This document shows, one piece after another, positions 41,841-51,734 of a stretch of 64,000 nucleotides of DNA. The first letter of the stretch is position 1. Each line of letters opens with the position of its first letter. The notes under the pieces were generated by a model that did not search any database, was not told the DNA's origin, and saw nothing but the letters and a program-made list of their open reading frames with translations. This stretch comes from Candidatus Arsenophonus triatominarum (GTDB taxonomy: Bacteria > Pseudomonadota > Gammaproteobacteria > Enterobacterales > Enterobacteriaceae). The DNA lies in NCBI RefSeq assembly GCF_001640365.1, contig NZ_LWMI01000016.1:62001-126000 (forward strand). The letters run 5' to 3'. A program made the translations under genes and the position numbers.

Positions 41841-42238
41841 TTGACCAGGATTAAATTTTTTATGATTTTATATAAAAAATATGGCAATGCCCAGCCTAAG
41901 ATACCCTATTATTTAAATAATAATTTTTTTATATCTCTACTGGTATTAACTTTATCATCTCAAGTTTATAGTGAATCAGATACTGGCGGTGTAATTCATT
42001 TTTATGGCGCTATTATTGTACCTGCCTGTCAAAAAATATTGTAAATGATAATATGCTAGAAACGAATTGTTGGGATAATGCTGGAAAAATGGCAACCCAG
42101 AAAATAAGCATGGATTTATTAACCAATCAGCGACAAAAATCAGTAATTAAATATGGTAAAACCCGTTTTTTGTGGATTAATAAAAAAAAAGCAGGGTATG
42201 TTGGAAATTATCTATCATTGATTTTATTTTTAAGTTAG
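41841..42238 (+). pseudogene. YehE-like small secreted/fimbria-associated protein, frameshifted
   Basis: The first frame has a hydrophobic signal segment (NNNFFISLLVLTLSSQVYSES) and then TGGVIHFYGAIIVPAC. A one-base slip in an A-run near 42035 leads to the second frame, NDNMLETNCWDNAGKMATQK ending GNYLS. The pattern of a signal peptide, a short G-x-I/V beta strand and two cysteines resembles E. coli YehE (DUF2574) and pilin-like proteins. This is tentative. Confidence 0.5.
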
Positions 42239-42305
42239 TCACTTTTATTTTTTTAATATAACTGCTCTCTAAGTAAGAGCAGCTATTGTTTAATTTTTGT
42301 CGATT

Positions 42306-42877
42306 TTAGTCACAACGGCCCATATAATGGCGTTCTGCAATGTGAATGCGAATTTTTTCGCCGATTGATAAGTATTCTGGAACTTGTATTATTAGCCCTG
42401 TTGCCATCATAGCTGGTTTTGTTCTTGCATTGGCTGATGCTCCTTTGATACTCGGTGCTGTCTCTACAATTACCATATCGACAGTTTGCGGAAGTTCTAA
42501 CGCGATAGCCTGGTTATTCATTACTAAAACTTGTAGTCCAGGTGTTCCTGAGGTAGTAAAGAATAAAAGCTCTTCTTCTATATCTGTTTTATTGAAACTA
42601 TAGGGAGTAAAATCTTCATTATCCATGAATACATATTCATCAGCCTCAACATAAGAAAAACTTACTGCCCGATGAGTTAAATGGATTACTTCTAGATTGT
42701 CATCGCCCTTAAAACGCTCTTCAATCTTTTGTCCGGTTTTAATATCAGTAAAGCGCATTTTATAGAGTGTGCTAGCGCCTCGTGCACTTGGTGTCTGAAT
42801 ATCAATATCTTTTACTAATAGCAACTACCATTTAAGCTTACCGCATAGCCTCGTTTTATTTCATTGGCTCTAGCCAT
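42306..42877 (-). pseudogene. efpL: Elongation factor P-like protein EfpL (YeiP), frameshifted near the N-terminus
   Basis: The main frame reads [54 protein letters not shown] and [17 protein letters not shown], clearly YeiP/EfpL. The true start ATG at 42875-42877 encodes MARANEIKRGYAVSLNG, but one base is missing at about codon 18 (GGTAG-TTG where GGTAAGTTG is expected), putting the first 17 codons out of frame. A TTG restart at 42822-42824 would give 172 residues lacking the first beta strands. EfpL helps ribosomes through proline stalls. This could be a recent mutation or a sequencing indel. Confidence 0.85.
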
Positions 42878-43003
42878 ATGAGTTCCTTTCATTAAGTAAT
42901 TATAATCCCAATTTTATAATAAAATTACCGGCAATTAGAATACAAAGTGAAGCTTACTAAGAATTTGCCTCATGACAACTATAGCTAGGCGACTTAATTT
43001 TGA

Positions 43004-43464
43004 TTACAGCATATGTATTAAAAACAGGTCATCGATAGTGCATCCTGTTTCCATCTTTTTACGTTTAGCTTGAGACCATTTATGTTCTATAGGATTTAAA
43101 TCTGGTGAATACACAGGCAAATATTCTATCTGGTGTCCTGCGTTTATAATTGCCTGTTCAATATTCTTACCTTTGTGAAAGCTAGCGTTGTCCATAAAAA
43201 TAACAGAATTTTCAGGAAGTTCTGGGAGCAATATTTTTGTGATCCAAACATAAAAAACATCACGATTAATATTGCAATCAAATAATCCGATAGCAAAAAG
43301 GGTTGTTCCCAATAAAGCGCCAATAACATTTGTTCTTCCCTTAGCACCCCAGTTTTTCAGGCCAAAACAACGGTGACCTTTTGGGGAATAGCCGTGAGTT
43401 CGTGGAGTGTCATGTGAAAAACCACTTTCATCAATAAAAACAACAGATTTATCTTTTTTTTCAT
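43004..43464 (-). pseudogene. IS630 OrfB, copy d, A8 frameshift
   Basis: The catalytic half is out of frame after the eight-A run. Confidence 0.8.
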
Positions 43465-43826
43465 ACTGTTGTCTTTTTTGCTGATGTGCCAGCCTGTCGC
43501 TTTCGTTGGTTTTTGGATGGAATAGAGTTTTTTTTATAGGTTAATCCCAGCTTTTTAAGGGATTGCCAAATAGTCTTTTTACAAACACCGAATCGCTCTG
43601 CCCGTTCCTTTTGGTAAGCATCTGGATACTGTTCCACATCTTTTGCTAAAGCATTTTTATCGAGCTTCCTCTTACGTGGCGTTGAATTTTTTGGCTCTGG
43701 TCGTTTAAGCCAACGTACTAAAGACGCTTTTCCAATACGGAATTGTTTCGCAGTTTCTCGAATTGTTAAACCTTCGGCTTTCCTTACAGATATTACTTTA
43801 CGTCGAAAATCAATTGTATAACTCAT
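43461..43826 (-). CDS. IS630 OrfA, copy d
   Basis: The helix-turn-helix half is intact, 121 residues. Confidence 0.87.
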   Translation of the reverse strand: MSYTIDFRRKVISVRKAEGLTIRETAKQFRIGKASLVRWLKRPEPKNSTPRKRKLDKNALAKDVEQYPDAYQKERAERFGVCKKTIWQSLKKLGLTYKKNSIPSKNQRKRQAGTSAKKTTV

Positions 43827-43911
43827 AACACACCTTGTAATCAAAATTAAGTCGCCTAGCTATATCAGCACGAAGTATGAGGCGTTGAAATCAATCTTGG
43901 CAATGGAAGCA

Positions 43912-45156
43912 CTACTTATAAACAGGCAAAATATTGAATAGCGCTAATATATGGATAACTGCGTTAATCAAGCCAAATAATATAACAAAATAAATTAATA
44001 GATTACCGCCAAGTGCATGATAAACCGCATGAGGAAATTTTTTCCGGCTAGCTTTAGCCATCATTGCCGGGATAATTACTGCCCATATAGTTGCCGCTAG
44101 ACCAGCAAAACCAATAGCATGAATAAAACCATCAGGGTAGTATAAAGCTAAAAGGGTAGGAGGAATGAAGGTTATCAAAGCGGATTTTAAACGGCCTAGA
44201 TTATTATCTTTGAATTTGAAAAAATCGGCAATGAAATCAAAGAGCCCAAGTGCCACACCTAAAAATGAACTAGCAAGTGCCATATAAGAAAACAGATTTA
44301 AACACTGTTTTATAATATTGTTATTAGTGCTGTGATCCATTTGTTTTAATAGCGAGTCAATATTACCACCTTCAGTAATGATTTGTTTAAAGGCAGTGCG
44401 AGGTATATTACCTTGAATAGCATATTGCCATAAGATATAAATAACTAAAGCAATAAAAGTGCCATATAACAAACTAAGAACAACCGCTTTACTTTCCTTA
44501 TGATAATATTTTACTAAGCAGGGCACATTACCATGATAGCCAAAAGAGGTCAGTAAATAAGGTAGAGCAATAAATGCATAAGGTAAATAATCTGTATCCA
44601 GACTATTTTTGTTGAATAAGATGGTGGATGAAGCACTATTAAACATGCCACTGACAGACATGATAAAAGTAATAACCATTCCACCAATCAAATTTGTACT
44701 TAGACGATCAACCGCTTTAGTCGATAGCCAAACAACAAAAGCGATCAATAAGCTAAATAATAAACCGGCCATAGGGTGATTTATGGGGATGATCTTATTA
44801 AGATTATGTGTAATGATCGATCCACCGGCTGAAATATAAGCATAAGTTAAGATATAAAGAACAAATGCAATTGAAATGCTATTTAGCAAATTCCAGCGTG
44901 TGCCAAGTAAATCTTTAACCATGGTATGAAAGCTTGCACCAGAAGGGTAATTCATGTTGGCTTCTAAGATCATTAAACCAGAAGAAAACATACATGCCCA
45001 AGTATAAACTAATAAAATGATTGAACCGGTAAACCAGACGCCAGAAGTGACAATAGGAATGGAGAACATACCGGCACCGACGACAGTGCCAGCGATGATC
45101 ATAGCACCACCAAGTATGGAAGGGCGTTTAAGATTTTGTATTACTTCGTTAGCCAT
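43912..45156 (-). CDS. mtr: Tryptophan-specific permease Mtr
   Basis: The 414 residues equal E. coli Mtr in length. It is a hydroxy/aromatic amino-acid permease with about eleven helices. GAGMFSIPIV, FVLYILTYAYISAGGSI, FGYHGNVPCLVKYY and ASSFLGVALGLFDF are conserved, and the C-terminus HILALFNILPVYK resembles the Mtr ending. It imports tryptophan by proton symport. TnaB is the closest alternative, but the ending and length favour Mtr. Confidence 0.88.
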   Translation of the reverse strand: MANEVIQNLKRPSILGGAMIIAGTVVGAGMFSIPIVTSGVWFTGSIILLVYTWACMFSSGLMILEANMNYPSGASFHTMVKDLLGTRWNLLNSISIAFVLYILTYAYISAGGSIITHNLNKIIPINHPMAGLLFSLLIAFVVWLSTKAVDRLSTNLIGGMVITFIMSVSGMFNSASSTILFNKNSLDTDYLPYAFIALPYLLTSFGYHGNVPCLVKYYHKESKAVVLSLLYGTFIALVIYILWQYAIQGNIPRTAFKQIITEGGNIDSLLKQMDHSTNNNIIKQCLNLFSYMALASSFLGVALGLFDFIADFFKFKDNNLGRLKSALITFIPPTLLALYYPDGFIHAIGFAGLAATIWAVIIPAMMAKASRKKFPHAVYHALGGNLLIYFVILFGLINAVIHILALFNILPVYK

Positions 45157-45547
45157 TACTATATACTATAATTGCCTCTTTTATTATTGATTTTTCGTAC
45201 TAGCTTGATGATACATTAGGTATGATATTTAAGTAAATTAATATTTTTGCCAGTTAGTTAAAATTGGTTTTAACCCTAGTGTTAGGATGCTGTATTTGAT
45301 CGAGGATTGATTTTGATAAATTAATAAAAAGGTTTCTGCTAACTTATTGATCTAATTTTGTTTTCAGCTTTACAAATAATTGCCTAGTGAGATGACGATT
45401 AAACAGACAATAATGCAATATTGATCTATTTTTTTACATCATAAAATCACAATAATAGTTATACATTACGGCTATTTACCAATAAAAAATAGCCGTACTA
45501 GATCAATTTTCATCTATTGTAAGAACGATAAATTTGCTGAAGATTCG
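45157..45547. other. Gap between nfo and mtr with an 11-bp hairpin
   Basis: These 391 bases are AT-rich. An inverted repeat with arms TACGGCTATTT and AAATAGCCGTA (45467-45497) lies downstream of nfo. It lacks a following T-run, so terminator function is uncertain. No other feature was seen. Confidence 0.5.
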
Positions 45548-46387
45548 TTATTGTTGCGACTTTAACCAGGCAATTTCTTGAGGCCAGAGCTCAGGATTTA
45601 TGGTTTCTAGGATCAAAGGTATATTATTGAAGTGGTTATCTTTCATAATATAGCTGAAAGCTGTGTAACCGATATTACCTTCTCCTAGGCTTTGGTGGCG
45701 ATCAACATGGCTGGCAAATTGGCTTTTGGCATCATTTAAATGCATTGCTCGTAGATATTGAAAACCGACAATTTTATTAAATTGGGTAAAAGTATTATCG
45801 CAAGCTTCTTTTGTTCGTAAGTCGTAACCTGCAGCAAAAGCATGACAAGTATCTAAACAAACACCAACTCGCTGTTTATCTTCAATATCTTCAATTATCG
45901 CTGCCAGATGCTCAAATTTAAATCCTAAATTAGAGCCTTGACCGGCAGTATTTTCAATCAAAGCAATAACATTTTTAGTTTGCGCTAAAGTAATATTGAT
46001 TGACTCAGCAATACGGGCGAGGCATACATCAACGCTAATTTTATTCAGATGACTACCCGGGTGAAAATTGAGCAAAGTAATACCTAATTGCTCACAGCGT
46101 TGCATTTCATCCAGAAAAGCGGCGCGTGATTTTTTCAGTGCTTCAGTTTCAGGATGGCCTAAATTAATAAGGTAGCTGTCGTGTGGCAGAATTTGCTGTT
46201 GGTCAAAACCATATTTTTCACAATTTAGTTTGAATTGTTCAACTGTTTCCGGTTTTAGTGGCGGAGCTTGCCATTGACGCTGATTTTTTGTGAAAAGAGC
46301 AAAGGCTGTGGCATTGATTTCGTGGGCACGGAGTACGGCTTGATCAACACTGCCAGCAGCACTGACGTGGGCTCCAACAAATTTCAT
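45548..46387 (-). CDS. nfo: Endonuclease IV
   Basis: The 279-residue TIM-barrel AP endonuclease (E. coli 285) starts [18 protein letters not shown]. The zinc-binding motifs [63 protein letters not shown] and ILETINPE are all present. It cuts at abasic sites in DNA repair. It is next to yeiH as in E. coli. Confidence 0.97.
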   Translation of the reverse strand: MKFVGAHVSAAGSVDQAVLRAHEINATAFALFTKNQRQWQAPPLKPETVEQFKLNCEKYGFDQQQILPHDSYLINLGHPETEALKKSRAAFLDEMQRCEQLGITLLNFHPGSHLNKISVDVCLARIAESINITLAQTKNVIALIENTAGQGSNLGFKFEHLAAIIEDIEDKQRVGVCLDTCHAFAAGYDLRTKEACDNTFTQFNKIVGFQYLRAMHLNDAKSQFASHVDRHQSLGEGNIGYTAFSYIMKDNHFNNIPLILETINPELWPQEIAWLKSQQ

Positions 46388-46523
46388 TTTTTTCTCCTAA
46401 TTTTATTTTAATTATGACACTATTGGCTTAAAAAATGAAATGCATAGGCTTAAGTCATTTAGGCATTAATAATGTCTGTTTGCTAACGACAGGAGAGATA
46501 AAAAAACAAAATTTTATCGAATG

Positions 46524-47606
46524 TTATTGAAAAATAGATTGCATCGATGAATTTATAAATAACCCACCGATAGTTAGCCAGCCAAAAAGACACATAGCCA
46601 TCACCAGTGGTTTGATCCCTGCTTGTCGAATTGCACTTATATGTGTAGTTAATCCAAGTGCAGTCATCGCCATAGATAATAGAATAGTATCAAGGGTAAT
46701 AATGGATTGAACTAAAATTTGTGGCAATAAATGAAAAGAGTTTATGTATGCAATGATAATAAAAATTATTGCAAACCAAGGGATCACAATAGCGGGCTTT
46801 GATTGCGATAAATTGCTAGTTATCATTTTGCGATTTAGATAACCTGATAATATCAATAAAAATGGTGCTAACATCATAACGCGGATCATTTTACTGATCA
46901 CAGCACTGTTTTCTGCCTCAGGGCTGATCGCATGGCCAACAGCAACCACTTGAGCAACTTCATGGACGCTAGAGCCAACAAAAATACCAAACTGAGCCGG
47001 ATCAAGTGAAAACCAGTGATGAATTTGATTTAAATGATAAAACCACGGATAGAGAAAAATAGCCAAGGTACCAAAAATAACGACGGTTGCTACCGCAATG
47101 GCAACTTTATCTGCCGATGTTTTGATGACAGACTCTGTTGCTAAAACCGCAGCTGCTCCGCAAATGCTACTACCGGCTCCAATCAAAATGGTGGTTTGAC
47201 TATCCAACTTCAAAAAATATTTGCCTATTAACAGCGCAATTAAGAATGTAGAAGTTAGCATAATTAAATCGGTCATAATACCAATCGTGCCTACATCCAT
47301 AATTTGTTGAAATGTTAAACGAAAACCGTACAAAATAATTCCTATTCTTAATAAATAATGTTTAGCGAATTTGATCCCTTCGTCACAAGCAGGTTTTACG
47401 GCAAAATAAACGATGTTTCCAATCACAATGCCCAATAAAATCGCAAGGCTTAGAGCACTTAGTCCAATATTTGCAAACCATTCGTTATTACCAAGATAAA
47501 CGGCAATAGTAGTTACAAAACCCGTTAATAATAAGCCAGGTATAAATTTAAAATTTTTATGCTTAATAGGTGTTGCCATAACTGTTTTATCCATAGGTTT
47601 ATGCAA
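46524..47606 (-). CDS. yeiH: YeiH/YdfH-type putative sulfate exporter family transporter
   Basis: The 360-residue membrane protein has about ten helices. The family motifs are LLRIGIILYGFRLTFQQI, GAGSSICGAAAVLATESVIK, VATVVIFGTLAIFLYPW and GSSVHEVAQVVAVGHAIS. Its substrate is unproven. In E. coli it is divergent from its LysR-type activator YeiE; here yeiE is a pseudogene across a MITE insertion, so control has probably been lost or changed. Confidence 0.92.
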   Translation of the reverse strand: MHKPMDKTVMATPIKHKNFKFIPGLLLTGFVTTIAVYLGNNEWFANIGLSALSLAILLGIVIGNIVYFAVKPACDEGIKFAKHYLLRIGIILYGFRLTFQQIMDVGTIGIMTDLIMLTSTFLIALLIGKYFLKLDSQTTILIGAGSSICGAAAVLATESVIKTSADKVAIAVATVVIFGTLAIFLYPWFYHLNQIHHWFSLDPAQFGIFVGSSVHEVAQVVAVGHAISPEAENSAVISKMIRVMMLAPFLLILSGYLNRKMITSNLSQSKPAIVIPWFAIIFIIIAYINSFHLLPQILVQSIITLDTILLSMAMTALGLTTHISAIRQAGIKPLVMAMCLFGWLTIGGLFINSSMQSIFQ

Positions 47607-47740
47607 TATCTCATTCTGTTATAAGCATATATCATTATCATCTATCTTGAAAATGGATTATTTTTATATCATCTATTAATAAAAGTGGTAAATTAATAGT
47701 TGGCTAGATTATTATGATAGCTTGATTTATGTGATTAATT

Positions 47741-47932
47741 CACGAGTTTCGCACCAATAAAAAAACGCTCTATTTCTAAGTTTAATTCAGCATAATATAT
47801 AAATAGAAAAAATCTTATAAATTAAAAGCAACTTATTGTAATTTAAACAAATTTATACGTTTTAGTAACTTGCAAATTAACCATTGCTTTTAAGCCATTT
47901 CTGGAATTTTATATGCCTGTGCGAAACTCGTG
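47741..47932 (-). mobile_element. 192-bp MITE-like element, copy 4 (between yeiH and yeiE)
   Basis: It is flanked by TAATT on both sides and sits in the divergent yeiH-yeiE promoter region. Confidence 0.93.
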
Positions 47933-47955
47933 TAATTAATAAAGTGAGCATTGTT

Positions 47956-48558
47956 ATGCGAATATCCCTTAGATAACTTGAAGTTTTTATTGAAATTTTA
48001 CAATGTGGCTCAACAACACAGGCTGCTCAATCATTGGTATTATCCCAATAAGCTGTAATTGCTGCTTTAACAGATTTGGAGTCCCAACTTGAGGTGCAGT
48101 TATTTGATAGAGTTGGTAAACGTTTAGTTACTAATGAATATGGTCGGCTATTATATCCAAAAGTATTCGCGATACTTGAACAGGCGACAGAAGTTGAACA
48201 GATTTCAAAAAAAGGCTTAGGTGCCGTAAAATTGGTAACTATATATTGCCAGGGAAATTGGTACATTATCGTCATGATAATCCGACCATTCCTTTTGAAT
48301 TATTAATAAATAATACTGCGGAAGTGATTAAAGCGGTACAAGAATTCAAGGTTGACTTAGGATTATAAGCATGCTGTTATGAATAGCATGGGAATAAGTT
48401 GTTTATCTTCACTCACGATTGAAGAGCAATTAAAAAATGGCTCATTGGTTGCGTTAAATATCGATAAACTTGAACTTTCACGTACATTATATTTAATTCA
48501 TCATCAAAATAAGCATTTATCTAAGGCGTTATTATTTTTGTTAGAATATTATCAGTGA
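47956..48558 (+). pseudogene. yeiE: yeiE (LysR-family regulator), decayed
   Basis: The reading MRISLR-stop-LEVFIEILQCGSTTQAAQS, then LVLSQ-stop-AVIAALTDLESQ, then LEVQLFDRVGKRLVTNEYGR matches the YeiE helix-turn-helix domain. Two in-frame stops, at 47974-47976 and about 48049, kill it. Most of the effector domain is deleted (a short EVIKAVQEFKVDLG and the C-terminal NSMGISCLSSLTIEEQLKNG remain). It is the relic of the regulator of yeiH and lysP. Confidence 0.88.
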
Positions 48559-48704
48559 AGTTTTAATATCAAGATCCTGCGCAACACTAATAATTTTTAG
48601 TCAATTATGAAGGTATCTTATAACTGAGAATAGATGCTTATTTATAGTAACACTGTCTGTTACAATCACTGGCGTTAAGATCCACGTTGAATAAAAGGTC
48701 ATTA

Positions 48705-50192
48705 ATGTCAAAACAATCAACACATACATCACAGGGCGCTACAACAAAATTGCGTCGGGAACTAAAAGCACGTCATTTGACGATGATAGCTATTGGCGGC
48801 TCTATTGGTACCGGATTATTTGTTGCTTCCGGCGCAACGGTAGCGCAAGCGGGGCCAGGTGGTGCTTTATTATCTTATATTATTATTGGTTTAATGGTTT
48901 ATTTTTTGATGACCAGTTTAGGCGAGCTTGCGGCTTATTCACCCGTTTCTGGCTCGTTTTCTACTTATGGTTCTCGATACGTTGATGAAGGCTTTGGTTT
49001 CGCTCTTGGCTGGAATTATTGGTATAACTGGGCGGTCACTATCGCTGTTGACTTAGTTGCAGCGCAGTTAGTGATGGGATACTGGTTTCCTGAGATTGAT
49101 GGCTGGATTTGGAGTGCGATTTTTCTGTTTATCATTTTTATGCTTAATTATATTTCTGTCAAAGGATTTGGTGAGGCAGAGTATTGGTTTTCTTTAATTA
49201 AAGTCATTACCGTCATTGTTTTTATTGTGGTTGGCGTATTAATGATTATTGGCATTTTTCGTGGAGCAGAAAATGCTGGCTGGCATAACTGGCAGATTGG
49301 TGAAGCGCCTTTTGTGGGAGGCTTCTCGGCAATGATTGGGGTTGCTATGATCGTCGGTTTTTCTTTTCAGGGTACGGAATTAATTGGTATTGCCGCTGGT
49401 GAATCTAAAGATCCAGGTAAAAATATTCCTAAAGCGGTGCGCCAAGTATTTTGGCGGATTTTGTTATTTTATGTTTTTGCTATATTGGTGATCAGTTTAA
49501 TTATCCCATATACGGATCCACGCTTGCTGCGTAATGAGGTGGCTGATATTAGTGTTAGTCCTTTTACCTTGGTTTTTGAAAATGCAGGATTATTATCCGC
49601 GGCTGCCGTCATGAACGCGGTTATTTTAACGGCAGTATTATCCGCTGGTAATTCAGGGATGTATGCTTCTACCCGAATGCTATTTACCTTGGCCAAAGAA
49701 GGAAAAGCACCAAAAATCTTTTCACGCTTATCACAGGGAGGGGTTCCTCGCTATGCCTTGACTGCAACTACCGTTGTGGCAACACTCTGTTTTTTAAGTT
49801 CAATGTTTGGCAACCAGGTTGTTTACTTATGGTTACTGAATACTTCAGGTATGACCGGATTTATTGCCTGGTTAGGGATTGCTATTAGCCATTATCGTTT
49901 TCGTAAAGGTTATATGTTGCAAGGCTATGATTTAAATAAATTACCCTATCGCTCAGGCTTTTTTCCTATTGGCCCTATTTTTGCTTTTGTTCTCTGTTTA
50001 GTCATTACATTAGGCCAAAATTATCAGGCATTTTTAGCGGACAAGATTGACTGGTATGGTGTTATTGCCACCTATATCGGTATCCCTTTATTCCTGGTTA
50101 TATGGTTTGGTTATAAACTCGTCAATAAAACCCATTTTGTTCATTATCGGCAGATGGATTTTCCTGAATATGATGAAAATCTAAACAAATAA
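48705..50192 (+). CDS. lysP: Lysine-specific permease LysP
   Basis: The 495 residues form a twelve-helix APC-family transporter. LRRELKARHLTMIAIGGSIG is near residue 20, then GWNYWYNWAVTIAVDLVAAQ, SFQGTELIGIAAGESKDP and NAVILTAVLSAGNSGMYAST, all near-identical to E. coli LysP. It imports lysine and in E. coli also senses it with CadC. AAAGG nine bases upstream supports the ATG at 48705 over a TTG at 48687. It follows dead yeiE as in E. coli. Confidence 0.95.
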   Translation: MSKQSTHTSQGATTKLRRELKARHLTMIAIGGSIGTGLFVASGATVAQAGPGGALLSYIIIGLMVYFLMTSLGELAAYSPVSGSFSTYGSRYVDEGFGFALGWNYWYNWAVTIAVDLVAAQLVMGYWFPEIDGWIWSAIFLFIIFMLNYISVKGFGEAEYWFSLIKVITVIVFIVVGVLMIIGIFRGAENAGWHNWQIGEAPFVGGFSAMIGVAMIVGFSFQGTELIGIAAGESKDPGKNIPKAVRQVFWRILLFYVFAILVISLIIPYTDPRLLRNEVADISVSPFTLVFENAGLLSAAAVMNAVILTAVLSAGNSGMYASTRMLFTLAKEGKAPKIFSRLSQGGVPRYALTATTVVATLCFLSSMFGNQVVYLWLLNTSGMTGFIAWLGIAISHYRFRKGYMLQGYDLNKLPYRSGFFPIGPIFAFVLCLVITLGQNYQAFLADKIDWYGVIATYIGIPLFLVIWFGYKLVNKTHFVHYRQMDFPEYDENLNK

Positions 50193-50221
50193 TTGTCAAT
50201 AATCCTATCAATTCTTTATCC

Positions 50222-50265
50222 AGGCACACGCATTTTATGGGTGTGTGCCGAGCGTTATTTTTTTA
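50222..50265 (+). terminator. Likely terminator of lysP
   Basis: The GC-rich stem GGCACAC/GTGTGCC with about a 12-base loop is followed seven bases later by a run of T. Confidence 0.65.
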
Positions 50266-50270
50266 CTTAG

Positions 50271-50462
50271 CACGAGTTTCGCACCAATAAAAAAACGCTC
50301 TATTTTTAAGTTTAATTCAGCATAATATATAAATAGACAAAATCTTATAAATTAAAAGCAACTTATTGTAATTTAAATAAATTTATACGTTTTAGTAACT
50401 TGCAAATTAACCATTGCTTTTAAGCCATTTCTGGAATTTTATATGCCTGTGCGAAACTCGTG
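50271..50462 (-). mobile_element. 192-bp MITE-like element, copy 5
   Basis: It is flanked by CTTAG on both sides, a perfect 5-base duplication. It lies between lysP and the Fur-boxed iron operon, about 50 bases upstream of the Fur site. Confidence 0.94.
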
Positions 50463-50510
50463 CTTAGGTCAAAGAATAAATAAAAAAGTAACGTTAGTAA
50501 CAATCGTATT

Positions 50511-50529
50511 GATAATGATTATTATTTAC
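50511..50529 (+). promoter_or_regulatory. Fur box upstream of the iron ABC operon
   Basis: GATAATGATTATTATTTAC matches the 19-base Fur consensus at 15 positions and lies 48 bases before the operon's first start codon. It implies iron repression of the transporter. Confidence 0.82.
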
Positions 50530-50576
50530 TTTATTATTGCGAGCAAATCGGATCAGTTGAATGGAGAGGCAATCAA

Positions 50577-51725
50577 GTGAAGTTTGCGTATAGTTTTATC
50601 ACCAAGGGCGTTAATGGTTGTTTATTAGCGGGTGTAACGTTAATGACATCGTTTGCCGCATGGCCAGTAACGGTTACTGATGTAGCGGGTCGCACTGTTC
50701 AGGTACCGGAGAAGGTAAATCGCATTCTGTTGGGAGAAGGACGCTTATTTCATGCGATTGCTTTACTGGAAGGAAATAAACCTTTAGCGCGCATTGTTGG
50801 CTGGCAAGGTGATTTTCGTAAACTTGATCCACAATCATATGCGGTTTACAAAGCCAAGTTTCCAGAAATTGACAAAATTCCTTTAATTGGTAATACCAGT
50901 GCTGAAAGTGTTAGTGCGGAAAAAGTATTAACGTTAAATCCTGATATTGCTATTTTTGGCCTATCCGGGCACGGCCCAGGCAAAAATAGTGAATTGGTCA
51001 TGCAACTCGAAAAGGCTGGTGTGCCAGTTGTTTTTGTTGATTTTCGTAGTGAGCCACTAAAAAATACTTTACTGAGTATTCGCTTATTAGGTAAGGCTTT
51101 GCATCAGGAACAACAGACTGAAAAATACGCTAATTTCTATGAAAAAAATCTTAAGTTAGTAACGGATATTACCAATAAAATTGCTAACGATAAAAAACCC
51201 ACTGTTTTTATTGAATTAAGAGCGGGCTCGTCCGAAGACTGCTGTGGTACGGCAGGAAACGGTAATATGGGCAATTTTATTGATTTAGCCGGTGGGATAA
51301 ATATTGCCAAAAATGCGTTACTCGGGCCATTAGGGATGATGAACCTTGAGAAGGTCATTGATGATGATCCTGCAATTTATATTGCCAATGGAGCCAAGAT
51401 GCCTGGCAGCAAAGAGCTAGGAGTACAATTAGGTGCTTTATCGTCAGAGCAAGCAGCCATAACCAGTTTAAGCAAAATAACCGAGCGTAAAGGTATCAAT
51501 ACCCTTACAGCTGTTAAAAATGGTCGCAGTTATGCTATTTGGCACAATTATTATAATTCGCCCTATAACGTTATCCTGACACAAGTTTTTGCTAAATGGT
51601 TCTATCCAGATAAATTTGCCGATCTGGATCCGCAAACTACGATAAAAGAGTTATATCGTCAATTTTTAGCGATAGAGCCAACGGGTATCTACTGGGTTAG
51701 TCAAGACTCATTAAAAAGCAGGTAA
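50577..51725 (+). CDS. Iron-siderophore ABC transporter, periplasmic binding protein
   Basis: The 382 residues have a signal peptide over about residues 1-28 (FAAWPVTVTD at the junction) and a class III periplasmic-binding domain (PF01497 type). VTDVAGRTVQVPEKVNRILL, SAEKVLTLNPDIAIFG and PVVFVDFRSEP are typical. The start is GTG at 50577 with GGAGAGG seven bases upstream. It binds a ferric siderophore or heme; the ligand cannot be told from sequence. It heads a binding protein-permease-ATPase operon behind a Fur box. Confidence 0.88.
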   Translation: MKFAYSFITKGVNGCLLAGVTLMTSFAAWPVTVTDVAGRTVQVPEKVNRILLGEGRLFHAIALLEGNKPLARIVGWQGDFRKLDPQSYAVYKAKFPEIDKIPLIGNTSAESVSAEKVLTLNPDIAIFGLSGHGPGKNSELVMQLEKAGVPVVFVDFRSEPLKNTLLSIRLLGKALHQEQQTEKYANFYEKNLKLVTDITNKIANDKKPTVFIELRAGSSEDCCGTAGNGNMGNFIDLAGGINIAKNALLGPLGMMNLEKVIDDDPAIYIANGAKMPGSKELGVQLGALSSEQAAITSLSKITERKGINTLTAVKNGRSYAIWHNYYNSPYNVILTQVFAKWFYPDKFADLDPQTTIKELYRQFLAIEPTGIYWVSQDSLKSR

Positions 51726-51734
51726 TTATTTTTA

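Larger units (their letters stand above)
42982..43862 (-). mobile_element. IS630-family element, copy d
   Basis: An 881-bp copy between efpL and mtr, flanked by TA. Confidence 0.95.

Noticed and set aside
45467..45497. Hairpin downstream of nfo as a terminator
   Set aside because: The stem is good, but no T-run follows on either strand, so I list it only as a hairpin.
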